Below are positions 11,218 to 23,110 of a DNA stretch of 64,000 bases, piece after piece. Each line of letters starts with the position of its first letter. The first letter of the stretch is position 1. A program made the translations under genes and the position numbers. Below the pieces are notes generated by a model that did no database searches, had not been told where the DNA came from, and worked only from the letters and a program-made list of their open reading frames with translations. The stretch spans positions 1-64,000 of the forward strand of contig JAEQBH010006824.1 of the NCBI GenBank assembly GCA_016808115.1. Reading direction: 5' to 3'. This stretch comes from Tetrastigma voinierianum. Taxonomy: Eukaryota; Streptophyta; Magnoliopsida; Vitales; Vitaceae.

Positions 11218-13290
11218 TGGGCCCAAGTCTTATAATTGAATCAAAATATCATATACAAAGATACAAAATAAAACTACCACCGTAGTGGTATTTATAGTGT
11301 CAATACATACAGTTTTGAGTCCCATTTACATATACATATCTGGCGTACATTTACATTTACATAATCAGTGTAAAACCTATTGTGATGGACTCCTACTAGT
11401 TTGTTGGCCATTGGTATGCGGAAGATCATGACGTCCTCACTCAGTAAGGATAAAAACCCGTGCTTAAGACAACGGCTTAATTGGAAACATATGACTTATA
11501 AGTATACATGCACTAATACTCATTTATAGTAAGCATATAACAATAACAGATATACAGTAACAGATATCAGAATTTTCATGAATTCATATAATTAACTTAT
11601 ACAACTACTTGTATTTATAGCAGACTTATACTTGTTCAGATCTCCCGTAGGAGTTATAGAGCTTATACTTGTATGGAGGTACCCATAGGTACTACAGAGC
11701 TTATACTTGTACAGAGGTACCCATAGGTACTATAGAGCTTATACTTGTACAGAAGTGCCCATAGGTACATTCAGAGCAGAACGATGTGCATTACTTTACT
11801 CTTTTTCGTTATTCAAACTCTTATCATATAACTGTTTGACTACCTAGACCAATAATAAGAAATGAGTAGGACTGGCTTACAATAAGTACCCAAGGTGCAG
11901 GTGCGGTCTTGAGGTGTTGTAGCCGCAACCGGGGTCGAAGCGCGACGGAGGTGCCGTCGCACTAATCGGAGGTATCGAGTATTCGTGTGCGAAGCACGGT
12001 CGAGGAGAGGAGTGTCATCGCACTAATCGAGTGTCTTGAAATTACCTGCGTGCCTGCCCACATAACAGAGTTTCCGTGTCATTCAATATCCGGTCTTAGG
12101 TAGTCCTACAATTATATGTGTTCAGGAACTTACTATTTTATCAAAGGGGCATTAAGTTTGCCAACATCGAGACTCCCACTTCACGAGGCGCGAGAGTATG
12201 GTCTAATTTTCCTTAACCTTACAAACGGAATGAACCATTTCATAAACTATAAGGTCCTCATTAATCCGATAGCGACATAAATTCTCGGAATAACGGAATG
12301 GCAAAAACATAATAAAAACACATGCGCGAACGGTGTTATGCCTCGCGTGCCGAGGGAAGCTGTCAGCCTCCCCTCTCGACGTATTGTATTTATGGACATG
12401 CCACGCCTTGGCGTGGACTCCTTTATCTTGCTCGTGGGATCCCTAAGTCGTGGCGTAGGACGAAATTGCCCAGTTTGCTGATTGCGTCCATTTTCCAAAA
12501 TCAACCGAAATCAAGAAAACTAAATAAACTCTCAGAAAAAAATCTCCCAAGTGTGTTCTAACCCAGCAAAACCAAACATAAAGATTAATTAGGGTTTCCA
12601 AACCCAAACTCAAATACTTGTAAGTTAGGTTAACTTCCTAATGCTTGAACTCAGGCCTTCACTAAACTAAGAATCATTACCGAAGGGAGGATTCCATACA
12701 AATCTTATACAAACTAGGGTTTTACCAACCTAACTTTCAACAAATCTAGGGTTAGGATGAATTCCAAACTAAACCCTAGAAATGGAACAAACTAATATTC
12801 GTACAAAAGTCCAAAAATCCATACTAATCCATACAAACCATAGCAATCCATACTAATCCATGCAATCCTCTTATATGTACTCCTTCTCTTAATATAGCTG
12901 CAAGCCACAAGCTTTCTACTCACACTTGCTTTCAAAAACGTTTTTGGCACACTTGTACTTACTTTCCAAGACAAATGTGGTCTTAAGTCACTTATTCTCT
13001 TAAGGCCATGTTTGGCTCAAAACCATTTTGGGTTAAAGTTCTCCCCGAATAATTTGTAAACAGCCCGTACTTATTCTTATTTGCATGATCCCCATTTTAC
13101 ATAGACATGAAAACTTATTTACAATTGTTGTAGATTCCTCATTTACAAATTTCCATTTTTACCCTTGTATCTTGTACCAAATTCCGGGTTCGAAATTTTC
13201 CGTTTTGAATTTAAATTACAGTTCAGGAGGTATACCTCTGAAAATACCACTAAACATGTTGAAAACGACTAGGGTATGTGCGAGTGTTCT
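11218..13290 (-). mobile_element. Minus-strand LTR, probably solo, inside Tekay gag
   Basis: Read on the minus strand this 2.07 kb segment is colinear with the plus-strand LTR at 15388-17335. The start (near 13290) matches TGTAACACC with changes, the middle shares the TAGGGTTT / CATCCTAAC blocks, and the end shares ACCACTACGGTGGTAGTTTT and TATAAGACTTGGGC. Gag coding stops at its left edge and resumes at its right edge on the plus strand. No internal coding region accompanies it, hence solo LTR. A clear target duplication was not found. It contains the 38-bp repeat at 11623-11775. Confidence 0.8.
11623..11775. repeat. 38-bp tandem repeat, four units
   Basis: Units beginning GCTTATACTTGT recur at about 11623, 11661, 11699 and 11737, with the shared core ACCCATAGGTACTA in the later ones. 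It is a sub-repeat of the LTR; a diverged version is seen around 16800-16930. Confidence 0.85.
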
Positions 13291-13640
13291 GAGGCTGTTG
13301 CTCGATAGTAAGACTATTCTACCGGAACCATCAGTTGCTAGTGCACTAGGAGGTTCTTCAAGAAGATTAGCTCCTCCTTATTGCACACATTGTGGGAGGA
13401 AACATAAAGGAGAGTGTTAGAGATTGATAGGTGCTTGTTTGGTATGTAGATCCAATGAGCACAAAGTGAAAGATTGTCTTAGAGCCCATTTGTTCCACGA
13501 TTACCGAGATTTGGGAGTACCGGTTCGAAGCGTATGAAGAGCAATATCTAAGGATAACAAAGTGTTGCATCCGAGTGCAAAGACAAGCGACATAGATTAT
13601 GGGTAGACAGGATGCTCATGCTCAACCGAGACATATCTGA
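13291..13640 (+). pseudogene. gag: gag of the Tekay element, 3' part with zinc knuckles
   Basis: After the LTR, Gag resumes with a variable segment (SVASALGGSSRRLAPP). Two nucleic-acid-binding zinc knuckles follow: CTHCGRKHKGEC (13381-13416) and, one stop later, CLVCRSNEHKVKDC. Both keep a C-C-H-C pattern. The 111-residue frame starting at 13085 is misleading: its first two thirds are LTR sequence. Together with 10500-11217 this was one Gag. Confidence 0.85.
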
Positions 13641-13679
13641 TAAAGGCGTGGAAGAAGCGCGAAGATGCACCAGATGTTA

Positions 13680-14110
13680 TAGTTGGTAATTTCTATATCT
13701 TTGAGACTATTATACATTGATAGATCCAGGTTCAACCCACGCTTATATTTGTACTACCATTCGAGGTTTGGGTAGTTTAGAAGAGTAAAGCCGAGATATG
13801 ACATTTTGGTGACATAAAATCCACTTGAATAGTGTCATTGTGAATAGAGTTTACAGAGATTGCCTCATCAGAATAAGAGAGTATGAGTTTCCGAGAGATT
13901 TGATCGAGTTGTCATTTAGAGAGTTTGATGTGATATTAGGGATGGGTTGGTTGTCCCAACACCAAGTGGTAATTGATTGTAGAATGAAGAGAGTGACCTT
14001 AAGGACACTGAGTGTCGAGGAAGTGACTTTTATGTCGTGGAGAATTCGAACCACCTTTCGATGTGATGTACGCACTCTCTTTGTGCGAAACGATGATTGA
14101 AGGTGAAGAC
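13680..14110 (+). pseudogene. Protease of the Tekay element
   Basis: DPGSTHAYI (13723-13749) is the aspartic-protease active site in the D-P-G-S form frequent in this group. The 91-residue frame at 13825 contains VNRVYRDC, FDVILGMGWLS and DCRMKRVTLRT, the end of the protease domain. A stop and frameshift lie between the two parts (about 13750-13825). It would process Gag-Pol. Confidence 0.85.
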
Positions 14111-14199
14111 TACTTGGCGTATGTGATAGATCACGAAAAGGCGGAGCCCTAGTTTATCGAGATATCGCTACTGGAGTTTGTGATTATCGGATGTGTTTT

Positions 14200-15060
14200 G
14201 GTGTCGGGATTGCCTCCACAGAGAGAGATTGGGTTTGCAATTGGCGTTGTTAGGGTGCCACTCGGCATCAATCACACGTATAGAATGGCTCCAATGGAAG
14301 TAAAGAATTGAAGCTTAGGTTGCAAGAGTTGTTAGAAAGGATTTATTCGTGCAGTGTATCACCATGGGAGGCGCGATGCTCTTTGTTAGAAGAAGGGTAC
14401 ACTTCGATTGTGTGTTGATTATAGGCAATTGAACAAGATGACAGTGAAGAACAAGTACTAGTTACCTAGAATTGATGACTTGTTCGACCAATTGAAATGT
14501 GCAAGTGTCTTTTCAAAGATCGACCTACGATTTAGGTATCATCAATTAAGGATTAAGGATGCAGATGTGCATAAGACGGCGTTTAGAATGCGGTATGGAC
14601 ATTATGAGTTCCTTGTAATGCCGTTTAGGTTGACAAATGCCGTGACTTTCATGGACTTAATGAATCGTGTTTTCCGATCGAATGTAGATCAATTTGTCGT
14701 GGTGTTTATAGATGACATCCTTATGTATTCAAAGGATGAAGATCATGATAGACACCTTTGGGTAATGCTAGAAACCTTGAGAAAGGAATAGTTATATGCA
14801 AAACTAAGAAAATGTGAATTTTAGTTGAAAGAGGTCCTTTCTTGGACACATTATATCAGAAGAAGGAATTTGAGTGGATCCAAAGAAGATAGAGGTGATT
14901 ATTGAATGGAAACCACTAAGAAATGTCACGGAAGTGCGTAGTTTCCTGAGATTGACAGGTTAGTACAGAAGGTTCGTTAAGAGGTTTTCCGATGGTATTT
15001 TTAATGTGAGGTGCTCGAAAAGTATGAGATTTGAGTGGAGTGAAAAGTGTCAAACTGGTT
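14200..15060 (+). pseudogene. Reverse transcriptase of the Tekay element
   Basis: The 103-residue frame 14480-14791 starts FDQLKCASVFSKIDLR and contains FRMRYGHYEFLVMPF and the polymerase box VVFIDDILMYSK (FIDD 14705-14716), so the catalytic aspartates are still encoded. Upstream, finger residues (about 14220-14470) are in other frames. Downstream the thumb continues with stops to about 15060. Same strand and order as gag and PR, confirming one element. Confidence 0.88.
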
Positions 15061-15387
15061 TTGAAAGTTGAAGCATTCTTAACTAAGGCACTTTAGTTCT
15101 TTCTTCGCTAGGCCTACGGTAATGAATCGTGATTTTAGTGATTCATTAAATGGACTTGGATGTCCTAATGCAAGCGGGTAAAGTGGTAGCTTATGTGAGC
15201 GTTGAATGCATGAAAATTACCACTACTCATGATTTGGAATTGGCCGCCATTGTTCGCATTGAAAATATGGAGACACTATCTTTATGAAAAGTGTTTCATC
15301 TCGCCCGATCACAAAAATCTTAAGTATTTGCCCTCTGAGAGCAACTTGAGACAACGTAGATGGATGGAATTGATCAGATTTTGATTG
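15061..15387 (+). pseudogene. RNase H of the Tekay element, left part
   Basis: Short matches in shifting frames include KVVAYVS, THDLELAAIV, KSLKYL-like codons and a QRRWMELI-like end. The domain is cut at 15387 by the plus-strand LTR; the next codons (for DYH) resume at 17341. Confidence 0.75.
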
Positions 15388-17335
15388 TGTAACACCTTGA
15401 AATATACCACTGATCGTTTCCAACATGTTTAAGATATTTTGTGAGCTATAAATTGAATTTTCGTAATTGAAATGTGAAACATGGAAATTGAGAAACCCAG
15501 TGTACAAGACATAAGGCTGAAATTGTAAATTGTCGAGAAGGGGACATAAAAGTCATAAGTTGATAAAATTTAGAGGCCAAAGTAGAAATAACGAGGTGTA
15601 GTGCAATTAATAGAAGGAGGGAGGACTAAGGCAAATAAGAGAGCTTTAATTATAAAAGGGGAGGGGAGACAAAAAATAACTCATTTTGGTCTCGAAGCAG
15701 AAGAGCATATGGGAAGAGAGGAAGAGGAAGAAGAAGAGGAAGGAGGCAAGCAAAGTATGGAATTTGAGTATGGGTGTGTGGAATTCTAAAGTTTTTATAT
15801 GGATTCTAGTATAGATTTTTGTACAAACTACTTGGGTATGGATTGCTAGGGTTTCTTTGGATGTGTTAGTTTTGTTCCTTTTCTAGGGTTTTGTTAGGAA
15901 TACATCCTAACTCTAGATTTATGGGAAGTTGGGTTGAAAATCCCTAGTTGATATCAATTAGATATGGAATCCTTCATAATTGTATGGTTTTGTAAAGTTT
16001 GGTGAACTTTGGTATGAATCCTTGGATTCTTTAGCTAATTAAAAGTGTTTGTGGAGTTGTTTGGAGGGATTCCATGTTAGTTTTTGATGAAGGATGGAAT
16101 ATAAGAGAATTATGGAAGAAAGATTGAATGAAAAAAATTTGGTCACGCGTTTACGGGCGGAATCGCGGCTGGTACGATACCGAATAGGGGTGGTACGGTA
16201 CCGCTATCTGAGAGGCAAAATGGTACGGTGCCATCGAAAATAATCTGGGTACCACTCTCTAGAACAGTTTGGTACGGTACCAAACGAGTGAATGCAGGTA
16301 TCACTAATTCCTGTAACCTCGGTTTTTGGTATTTTTGCATAGTTAACCTATAATTTGCATATCGGGAGTATAGATAAGGAAGAAATTAAGTGAAAAATGT
16401 ACCGTAGGAAGTTCATTCCCCAATAATAAGGTAGGAAGTTTCTGAATACATATATTATTAGGAATGCCTAAGAGAGGTGTTAAATGACATGACACTTACA
16501 TTGCGTGGGCAGTTAGATGAAGTTGCAGCACTCTATAAGTGCTGTAGCACCACGGTATGTTGGGAATGATTACGATTGGTGCTTGACAACTCTTGCTGGT
16601 GATGCGACGCCACATTGCGTGGCGAGGCCGCGTTGATCGGTGCCGGCACTCACCTTAGTGCTACGGTCAAATTATCTTAGTGCTGTGTGATGTCTTACTG
16701 TTTATTATTACTTGGTCTAGGTATCCCCATAGTTATATGATAATAACCCGAATGATGAAGAGTAAACAAATGTATGCAGTTACGTCTCACAGTAATACCT
16801 CACGGGTATTTACGAGATAAGAATAAGCTCACATAACTCCCTACGGAGATCGAATAAGCATAAAGTTGCTATCAGTACAAGTATGAGTCCTATAGGAGAT
16901 CCGAATAAGCATAAGTATGTTATAAGCATAAGTAATTATACAAGTTCATTATATGAATGTATGAAAATTCTGATATCTGTTATTGTTATATGCTTACTAT
17001 AAATGTGTATATGCATAATACATATGTTTCATTTAAGCGTAAAGCTTAGCACGGGACTGGTCGTGTGAACGGAAGAAGGAAGCGAAGTCTTAGCGTTCTG
17101 GCTGGGCGGTAGCAAGTAAGGGTTCATCATTTAGCAAGTTCTGCCTTAGTTTTTTGTATATGTAAATGGGACTCGGGTGTTTTGTATGTATGTGACCACT
17201 GTAAACACCACTACGGTGGTAGTTTTATTTGTATATTTGTATATGATTTTGTCACGATTATAAGACTTGGGCATACCAGCGTACGATCGAGCATGTAAAG
17301 AAGTCAGTCAGTCTCTCAGCTTTCTAGGCGTAAGC
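15388..17335 (+). mobile_element. Plus-strand LTR inside Tekay RNase H
   Basis: It starts TGTAACACC at 15388. A weak target duplication is GATTG (15383-15387) against GGATA (17336-17340). It is colinear, in inverse orientation, with 11218-13290. The last common block ends about 17275 (AAGACTTGGGC); the remaining 60 bp (GTACGATCGAGCATG and a GTCAGTCAGTCTCTCAGC stretch) are not in the other copy and may be leader sequence, so this may be an LTR plus a stub of the internal region rather than a clean solo LTR. Confidence 0.75.
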
Positions 17336-17340
17336 GGATA

Positions 17341-18690
17341 TGTGATCGATTACCATCGGAATGGCCCAATGTACTAGCGAGATGCTTTGATAGAAAGTCA
17401 GTACAAGCGGCAGTGTTGAATCTCATTTTCATTATCAGACGACCAGTTGCAATAGTGGCGAAATTTATAGCAAACTAGATTTGTCAACTCGAGTCATGAG
17501 AGGCACAAAGAATGATGAGAAAATTATGCAATTGTAAATCAGAATAGAATGGGAAAGAAACTAAGTTCCTGATGAAAGTGATGGATTATTGTACTATAGA
17601 GATCGGGTTTGTGTACCCAATGTTGAATTGAAGAAATCCATACTTAAAGAGGCACATAGTGGATCTTTTTCTATGCATCCCGATAACACAAAAATGTATC
17701 AGGATTTAAAGACTTCATACTGGTGGTCCGGAATGAAAAGACATGTATTGAATTTGTGACCCGAAATTAATGTAGTGCGTCGAAAAGTGAGTAGAACATC
17801 AAGTTTCGCCGTGATTATTGTGCAGCCTATGAAAATGCAGGTGGAAATGGGACCAAATCACAATAGATTTTGTGGTGGGTTACCGGTGACAAAAAGAAAG
17901 CATTATGAGTTTAGATTCGTATGCGTGAAGCTGGTTGACTAAGTCGAGTTAAAGCTTCCCTACGGTGAAACCGACTATTCACTTGACAAAGGCTAGTAGA
18001 GATTTACATAAGGGAAATATTTCGATTACATGGGATTCCATTATCGATCATTTCAGATAGAGATCCGATGTTTACCTCGAGATTTTGGGAAAAGTTGCAA
18101 GAGACTTTGGGTACTCAATTGAATTTTAGCACATCGTTCCACCCACAGACGGATGGACAATCGGAAGAAGTGATCGAGTGTTGGAAGATGTCTTCCAGAA
18201 GTTGTGTGATCAACTATGAGGGTAGTTGGAATAGACACATTCCTCTATTTGAATTTGTGTACAACAATAGCTTCCAGTCGAGTATTGGAATGACACCTTA
18301 TGAGGCTCTCTACGGAAGAAAATGCAGAACACCGTTGTGTTGGACCGAGTTAAGCGAGAAGAAGATAATTGGCCTCGATTTGATTCAAGAAATCGAGGAA
18401 AAAGTGAAAATGATTAGAGAAAGATTGAAAGTGGCCACGGATAGACAAAAATCCTACGTCGACATGAGAAGAAAAGATATTTGATATGAGATCGGCGAAA
18501 AAGTGTTTTTGAAAGTATCACCTTGGAAGAAGGTAATGAGATTTAGGGAAAAAGGGTAAGTTGGGCCTTAGGTTCATTGGGTATATGGTGTGAGAGAAAG
18601 TTGGTCAGTGGCATACATATGTAACTTTACCTCAGGAGTTGGAAAAAATTCTTATGTTTTCCATGTCAATGTTAGGGAGGTATAGGTCAT
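17341..18690 (+). pseudogene. RNase H end and integrase of the Tekay element
   Basis: The segment begins with the RNase H end (CDYH). It continues with an integrase zinc-binding remnant (AHSGSFSMHPDNTKMYQDLK, about 17650-17715; the distal cysteines are lost) and a catalytic core. The best part is the 138-residue frame 18068-18484: FTSRFWEKLQETLGTQLNFS, FHPQTDGQSE and YEALYGRKCRTPLCW. Just upstream are the codons for HGIPLSIISDRDP (about 18030-18067). Integrase would insert the DNA copy in the nucleus. First catalytic Asp region (about 17850) is frameshifted. Confidence 0.88.
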
Positions 18691-18920
18691 ACCCCATCGC
18701 ATAGTTTCTTCGGAGACGGTTAATTAAGACGAGTTTGGCGTATGAAGGGCCAATTAGAGATCTTGGCTCGAGGAAATTGAAAGGATTGCGTGGCGAATCC
18801 CGTTGGTAAAAAGTGTTGTGGAGAAACCAAAGATGAGATCTAACCACGTAGGAAGCGAAGAAGTTATGCGGCAACAATACCCTCAACTATTCAATGAAGG
18901 TAATTTTGAGGATGAAATTA
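18690..18920 (+). pseudogene. Chromodomain remnant at the integrase C-terminus
   Basis: The translation shows WRIPLVKSVVEK, EEVMRQQYPQLF and NFEDE, the last two-thirds of the chromodomain that ends integrase in Tekay/Del chromoviruses. There it would bind modified histones and bias insertion to heterochromatin. Stops precede it. This is the feature that places the element among chromoviruses. Confidence 0.75.
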
Positions 18921-18938
18921 TTTTAAGGAGGGGAGAGT
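18921..18938 (+). other. Polypurine tract of the Tekay element
   Basis: TTTTAAGGAGGGGAGAGT directly before the 3' LTR start TGTAACG; the plus-strand DNA primer site. Confidence 0.8.
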
Positions 18939-21445
18939 TGTAACGCCTTGAAAATGCCCTAACATTTTTATAACATGTTCAGGGTGTAAAATAAATTAAA
19001 TTATATTTTTCCTGAGTTTAAATGGCTAAAAACGAAAAATGATAAGAACCCAGAAATTTTATAAGAGCCAAATAAATTTGGTAAAAATGTCAAATGAGGA
19101 CCTAAGGGTCATAAATGAGTAATGTAAGTGCCAAAGTATAAATGAGATGAAATGAAGAGGAAATAGAAAGTAAATGAAGCTTTAAAATGAAAAAAAAGAA
19201 AGAGAAATGATGAATCATGACCTTAGTCATGTAATGGACAAAAGACCAATTTTTGGTCTTTGAATGCCATAACCCACATTTTAGACAAAGGGGAGAGGAG
19301 AGCTAGGGCACACTACGGTTGAGGAAGAAGAGAAGAACTTGGTGATTTACCTCCATAGGATCAAGGATTTAGATGATAAAAAAATAAAACGAAAGAAAGA
19401 AAGGGTGAAAGAGATTTGAGGTAAGTAAACCAAACCCTAACCCCTTTTTCTTGTGTTTGGGTTGGGGAAAACCCAAAATTTGAATAAAAGTGTTTTTATT
19501 GGTTGGTCTAAGTTGTTTGATTGGTTGTGGTCCTCAAATGAGGAATTTTTGTATATAGGAAATGTTGGGTTTTTGGGGGAAATGCTGTCAAAATTTTCTC
19601 AAAATCCATGTTTTTGTTTTGACCATAACTTGACCATCACTCATCCGAATTGATTGATTCATATTTATGGGTCAACTAGACTTCTAGGAGAACAAATATC
19701 CCTAAAATAGGTGTATCCAAAATTTGACCCTATTAGACCTAGAAATTCGTCAAAAGTGAGGCTCACTGTTTTCGTGTAGTGCGGTTCGGTTACGTATAGT
19801 TTTTGGTGTTTTTTACTTGATTCGTTATTTAGGCCATAACTTGGCCATCACTCATCCAAATTGAGTAATTCAAATTTCTAGGTAAACTAGACTTCTAGGA
19901 TAACAAATCTCCCTTAAATAAGTGTGTCCAAATTTGGACCCATTGAATCTAAAAAATTCGTCAAAATGAGGTATATCGATGCCTAAAAAGAATGATAAGA
20001 ATGTCTAAGGATGAGGAAATGGGGAAAAATGAAAGGAACAATGTACCGGAAGGGATTCGGGTAGAAATAAGACCTAAATAGAAACCTTAGAATACCCAAC
20101 TAATATATGATTGTCATTTGTGATGGATTAGGGGCTAACGAGGAGAAAAGCCCGAGTTGAGGTCGAGATTCTAGGATAGGAATCGAAGGACGACAATCTT
20201 TTTGGTTTGTTCCCCACTTCTCTCTCTCTAATTCCAAAGTGTTTGAATGATTACAAAATGATTTGAATTGCTGAAATGATTTATAAGAAAAAGCATATTG
20301 ATTTGTTTTAATTGATTGTGAAATGATTTGCATATGAAAAATTGCATGAGTATTGAAAATGAATTGTTTGTATAAATGTACATACTATCGCATTTGCTAT
20401 GAATGGTTTGAACGCCCTTAATAGAATATTAACCGTTAAATTCGAGTTGAGGATAGATTGGTATACCAATAAGGGTCAAATTAGCAGTATTGTGAACGAA
20501 CGTCATGATATGTCACTCCGATCCGTAGCCCAGTGGGACAGTATCGGTAGTGTTCACGAATTGATTTTTAATAACCAGTCAGCAACCCAGCAGGACCGTA
20601 CTGTGTTATAAGACAAAATATTTTTATACCGGCCTACAACTCAGCGGGACCGTGCCGGTGATTCCGTTATCCAATGCATCAAAATCATTGGTTAAATTCG
20701 TTTTAAGGGCAAATTTAGTATTAAAGAAAATTGTGAATGCATGATTGGTGTTTTGAATGTTTATTTATATTGAAGTATAATATTTAGAATGTTGATAAAT
20801 TGTAAATGAATGTATATGAAATGAATATATGTATTGTATTGCATTGATTATTCAAAATGTTAAAAGCATTGTTAGTTTTAAAAAATTGCATGATTTGTGA
20901 TGGCGAAATGGAAGAAAACTATAAAACCACTAAGCATGAAAGGCTTAGCGCGTTGTTTATCATCGCGGGTATCGAGAGAAGCAGTACGGGAGCGTAGACC
21001 ACGGTGAATCGAGTCATCGTCAAAGTCACCGCGGAGGGGATAAGTAAAGCTCCGCCACATGCATACATGAAATTGTCACGACTCATTTTGTACAAACACT
21101 ATTATGAAAAATTGAACTGATTATGTTTTGTAAATATTTGGATATTGAAAGCGGTAATAATGCCTCATTGTATAAATGTAGGAAATGGACCAAATATGGA
21201 CATGAAATCCCGCGCTCGAATGAAAAAAAAAAAAAGTTTTGTGATCAAATGATGGGCCCCCTTTATGTTAAAGTGGTATTTACGCATATATATTTTCATT
21301 GAGTTTTTGAAATATGTTTGGAAAAGTAATCGTATTTGGATTATTCGAAATGATTCAATAAAAAAAAAAGTGAGGATTGTGTCCTTGGGTCCGGGTTTTG
21401 CCTCCGGGTCGGGTCGGGTCAGGTATGGCGGCGCGGGCCTTCACA
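18939..21445 (+). repeat. 3' LTR of the Tekay element
   Basis: About 2.5 kb, from TGTAACGCC to TCACA, matching 7679-10165. Its intact start allowed the mutated 5' LTR start (TGTAGC at 7679) to be recognised. Followed by the target duplication ATGCC. Confidence 0.9.
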
Positions 21446-21450
21446 ATGCC
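21446..21450. repeat. Target-site duplication of the Tekay element, right copy (ATGCC)
   Basis: Pairs with ATGCT at 7674-7678; the Athila 1 RNase H reading resumes right after it. Confidence 0.8.
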
Positions 21451-21790
21451 AACAAAACCTTTAATGAAGCATAAGAGAACTACTCAACTACAGAAAATGA
21501 GATGCTGGTAATGGCTTTTGCTTGTGAAAAATTTAGACCATATATATTAGGGTCCAATGTCATCATACATACTGATCATGTAGCAATCAAATACTTGATG
21601 GCAAGGAAATATGCCAAACCAAGACTTATTATATGGGTATGTATTATTGCTGCAAGAATTTGATTTAGAAATCAAGGACAAGAAGGGGAGTGACAATGTA
21701 ATAGCAGATCACTTATCAAGATTAGAAAGGCCTACTGAAGAGGAAAGAGGGATTGAAATAGAAGAAAATTTCCCTGATGAGTAGCTTTTT
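21451..21790 (+). pseudogene. RNase H of Athila 1, right part
   Basis: It continues the domain cut at 7673: KTFNEA, NYSTTENEMLVMAFACEKFR, YILGSNVIIHTDH and KYLMARKYAKPRLI are readable. A frameshift near 21640 precedes the NVIADHLSRL-like end. Dead, but one of the better preserved stretches of Athila 1. Confidence 0.85.
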
Positions 21791-23110
21791 CATATGTCAT
21801 TTCAAGTATCCTGGTATGCTGATATTGTGAATTACCTAGCACGTGGATTATGCCACGAGTCGGCTACCAGTGAGAAAGAAAGAAAGTTGATGACTGATGT
21901 TAGATTTTACATATGGGATGACCCACTGCTATTTAGAAGAGGGGCGGATCATGGTATTAGAAGATGTGTACGGCGAGCGGTGAAATATTAGATAAATGCC
22001 ATGCATCACCATATAGAAGGCACTTTGTAGGAGACATAACAACCCAGAAAATTCTCCAATTAGGTTTTTATTGGCCAACTCTATTCAGAGACTATTCTGA
22101 ATGGGTGAAACATTGTGACAGATGTCAGAGAATGGACAACATAAACAGAAGAAATGAGATGCCTCTGAGGGATCACGACAAATGCAAATCTTTACGATGT
22201 ATGGGGGGATGGATAGACTTTATGGGACTTTTCCCACTATCATTTGGAAACCTATACATTCTAGTTCTTTGTGATTATGTATAATAAAGATTGAAAGCTA
22301 TAACTTGTCTCATAAATGATGCCAACACAGTGGTGTGGATTTATTCAAAGAAATATTTTGAGCAGATATGGAGCCCCAAGGACAATCATTAGTGATGAGG
22401 GAAGCCACTTTGCAAACAAGTTGTTTGCAAAACTGATAAGCAGATATGACTTCAAACATGTTATGGGATTGGCTTATCACCCTTGATCAATGAATATTCA
22501 ATGGGAAATAAAATATCATTGAAAAAGCCGGTCAACCTGGCCAAAGAAAGATTGGTCGATAAAGCTAGATAATGCTTTGTGGGCTGGGGCCTTATAAATC
22601 TTCTGTGGTATCCCCATCTGAGGATTGTATTTGGAAAGCCTTGTCATCTCCCTCTTGATCTTAAATATAAAGCTATGTGGGCAGTCAAGAAGTTGAATTG
22701 TGATTTCAAACTCTTAAAGAAAGATATTACTCCCAGATAAATGAGTTGGAAGAAAATTTGAGGAATAAAAACATAAAATGTCTATGATCTATAAAGATAA
22801 AATCAAATGTGTACTGTCAGAAGATTTTGAGGAAAAGTTCGAGTAGGAAGCTTATCCTCTTGTACAATTCAAGGCTGAGCTTTTTCCGGGAAAACTCGAG
22901 TCGAGATGGAGTTGGTCCTTACGGTAGTTGCGATTACCACTTTTGGAGCGGTAACCGCACATTTAATTCTAGAGATGGGTTCATGAATGGTTTGAAGTTG
23001 AAACATTACCTTGGAAGGCAGTCGGATTTGAAGAGATCAAAGAATTCTTTGAAAGAAACACATTCTTATTAATGTCCGGTGAGGCCAGAAATAGAGTGAC
23101 TACTTGGGAG
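21791..23110 (+). pseudogene. Integrase of Athila 1
   Basis: The zinc-binding domain is nearly complete in the frame 21964-22284: CHASPYRRHF, LQLGFYWPTLF and the CDRCQR pair (HHCC). It is followed by the first catalytic Asp in WIDFMGLFP. ISDEGSHFANKLFAKL and GLAYHP (22390-22485) mark the second. The GKPCHLPLDLKYKAMWAVK segment (22630-22690) and a degenerate C-terminal domain run to about 23110. Frameshifts separate these parts. Confidence 0.85.

Larger units (their letters stand above)
7679..21445 (+). mobile_element. Tekay/Del-type chromovirus (Ty3/gypsy) with two nested LTRs
   Basis: LTRs of about 2.5 kb (7679-10165 and 18939-21445) begin TGTA and end TCACA. Next to them are an initiator tRNA-Met PBS and a PPT. 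Gag with zinc knuckles, PR, RT, RNase H, integrase and a chromodomain remnant lie in order on the plus strand. It is inserted in the Athila 1 RNase H with a 5-bp duplication. Two LTRs of another family interrupt gag (11218-13290) and RNase H (15388-17335). Without them the element is about 9.7 kb. Confidence 0.88.

Noticed and set aside
13085..13290. First part of the 111-residue frame at 13085 as Gag
   Set aside because: This part aligns with the start of the minus-strand LTR; only the part after 13290 is Gag.
11218..17335. The two LTRs as the ends of one element
   Set aside because: They are in opposite orientation, and the coding regions between belong in order to the surrounding Tekay element.
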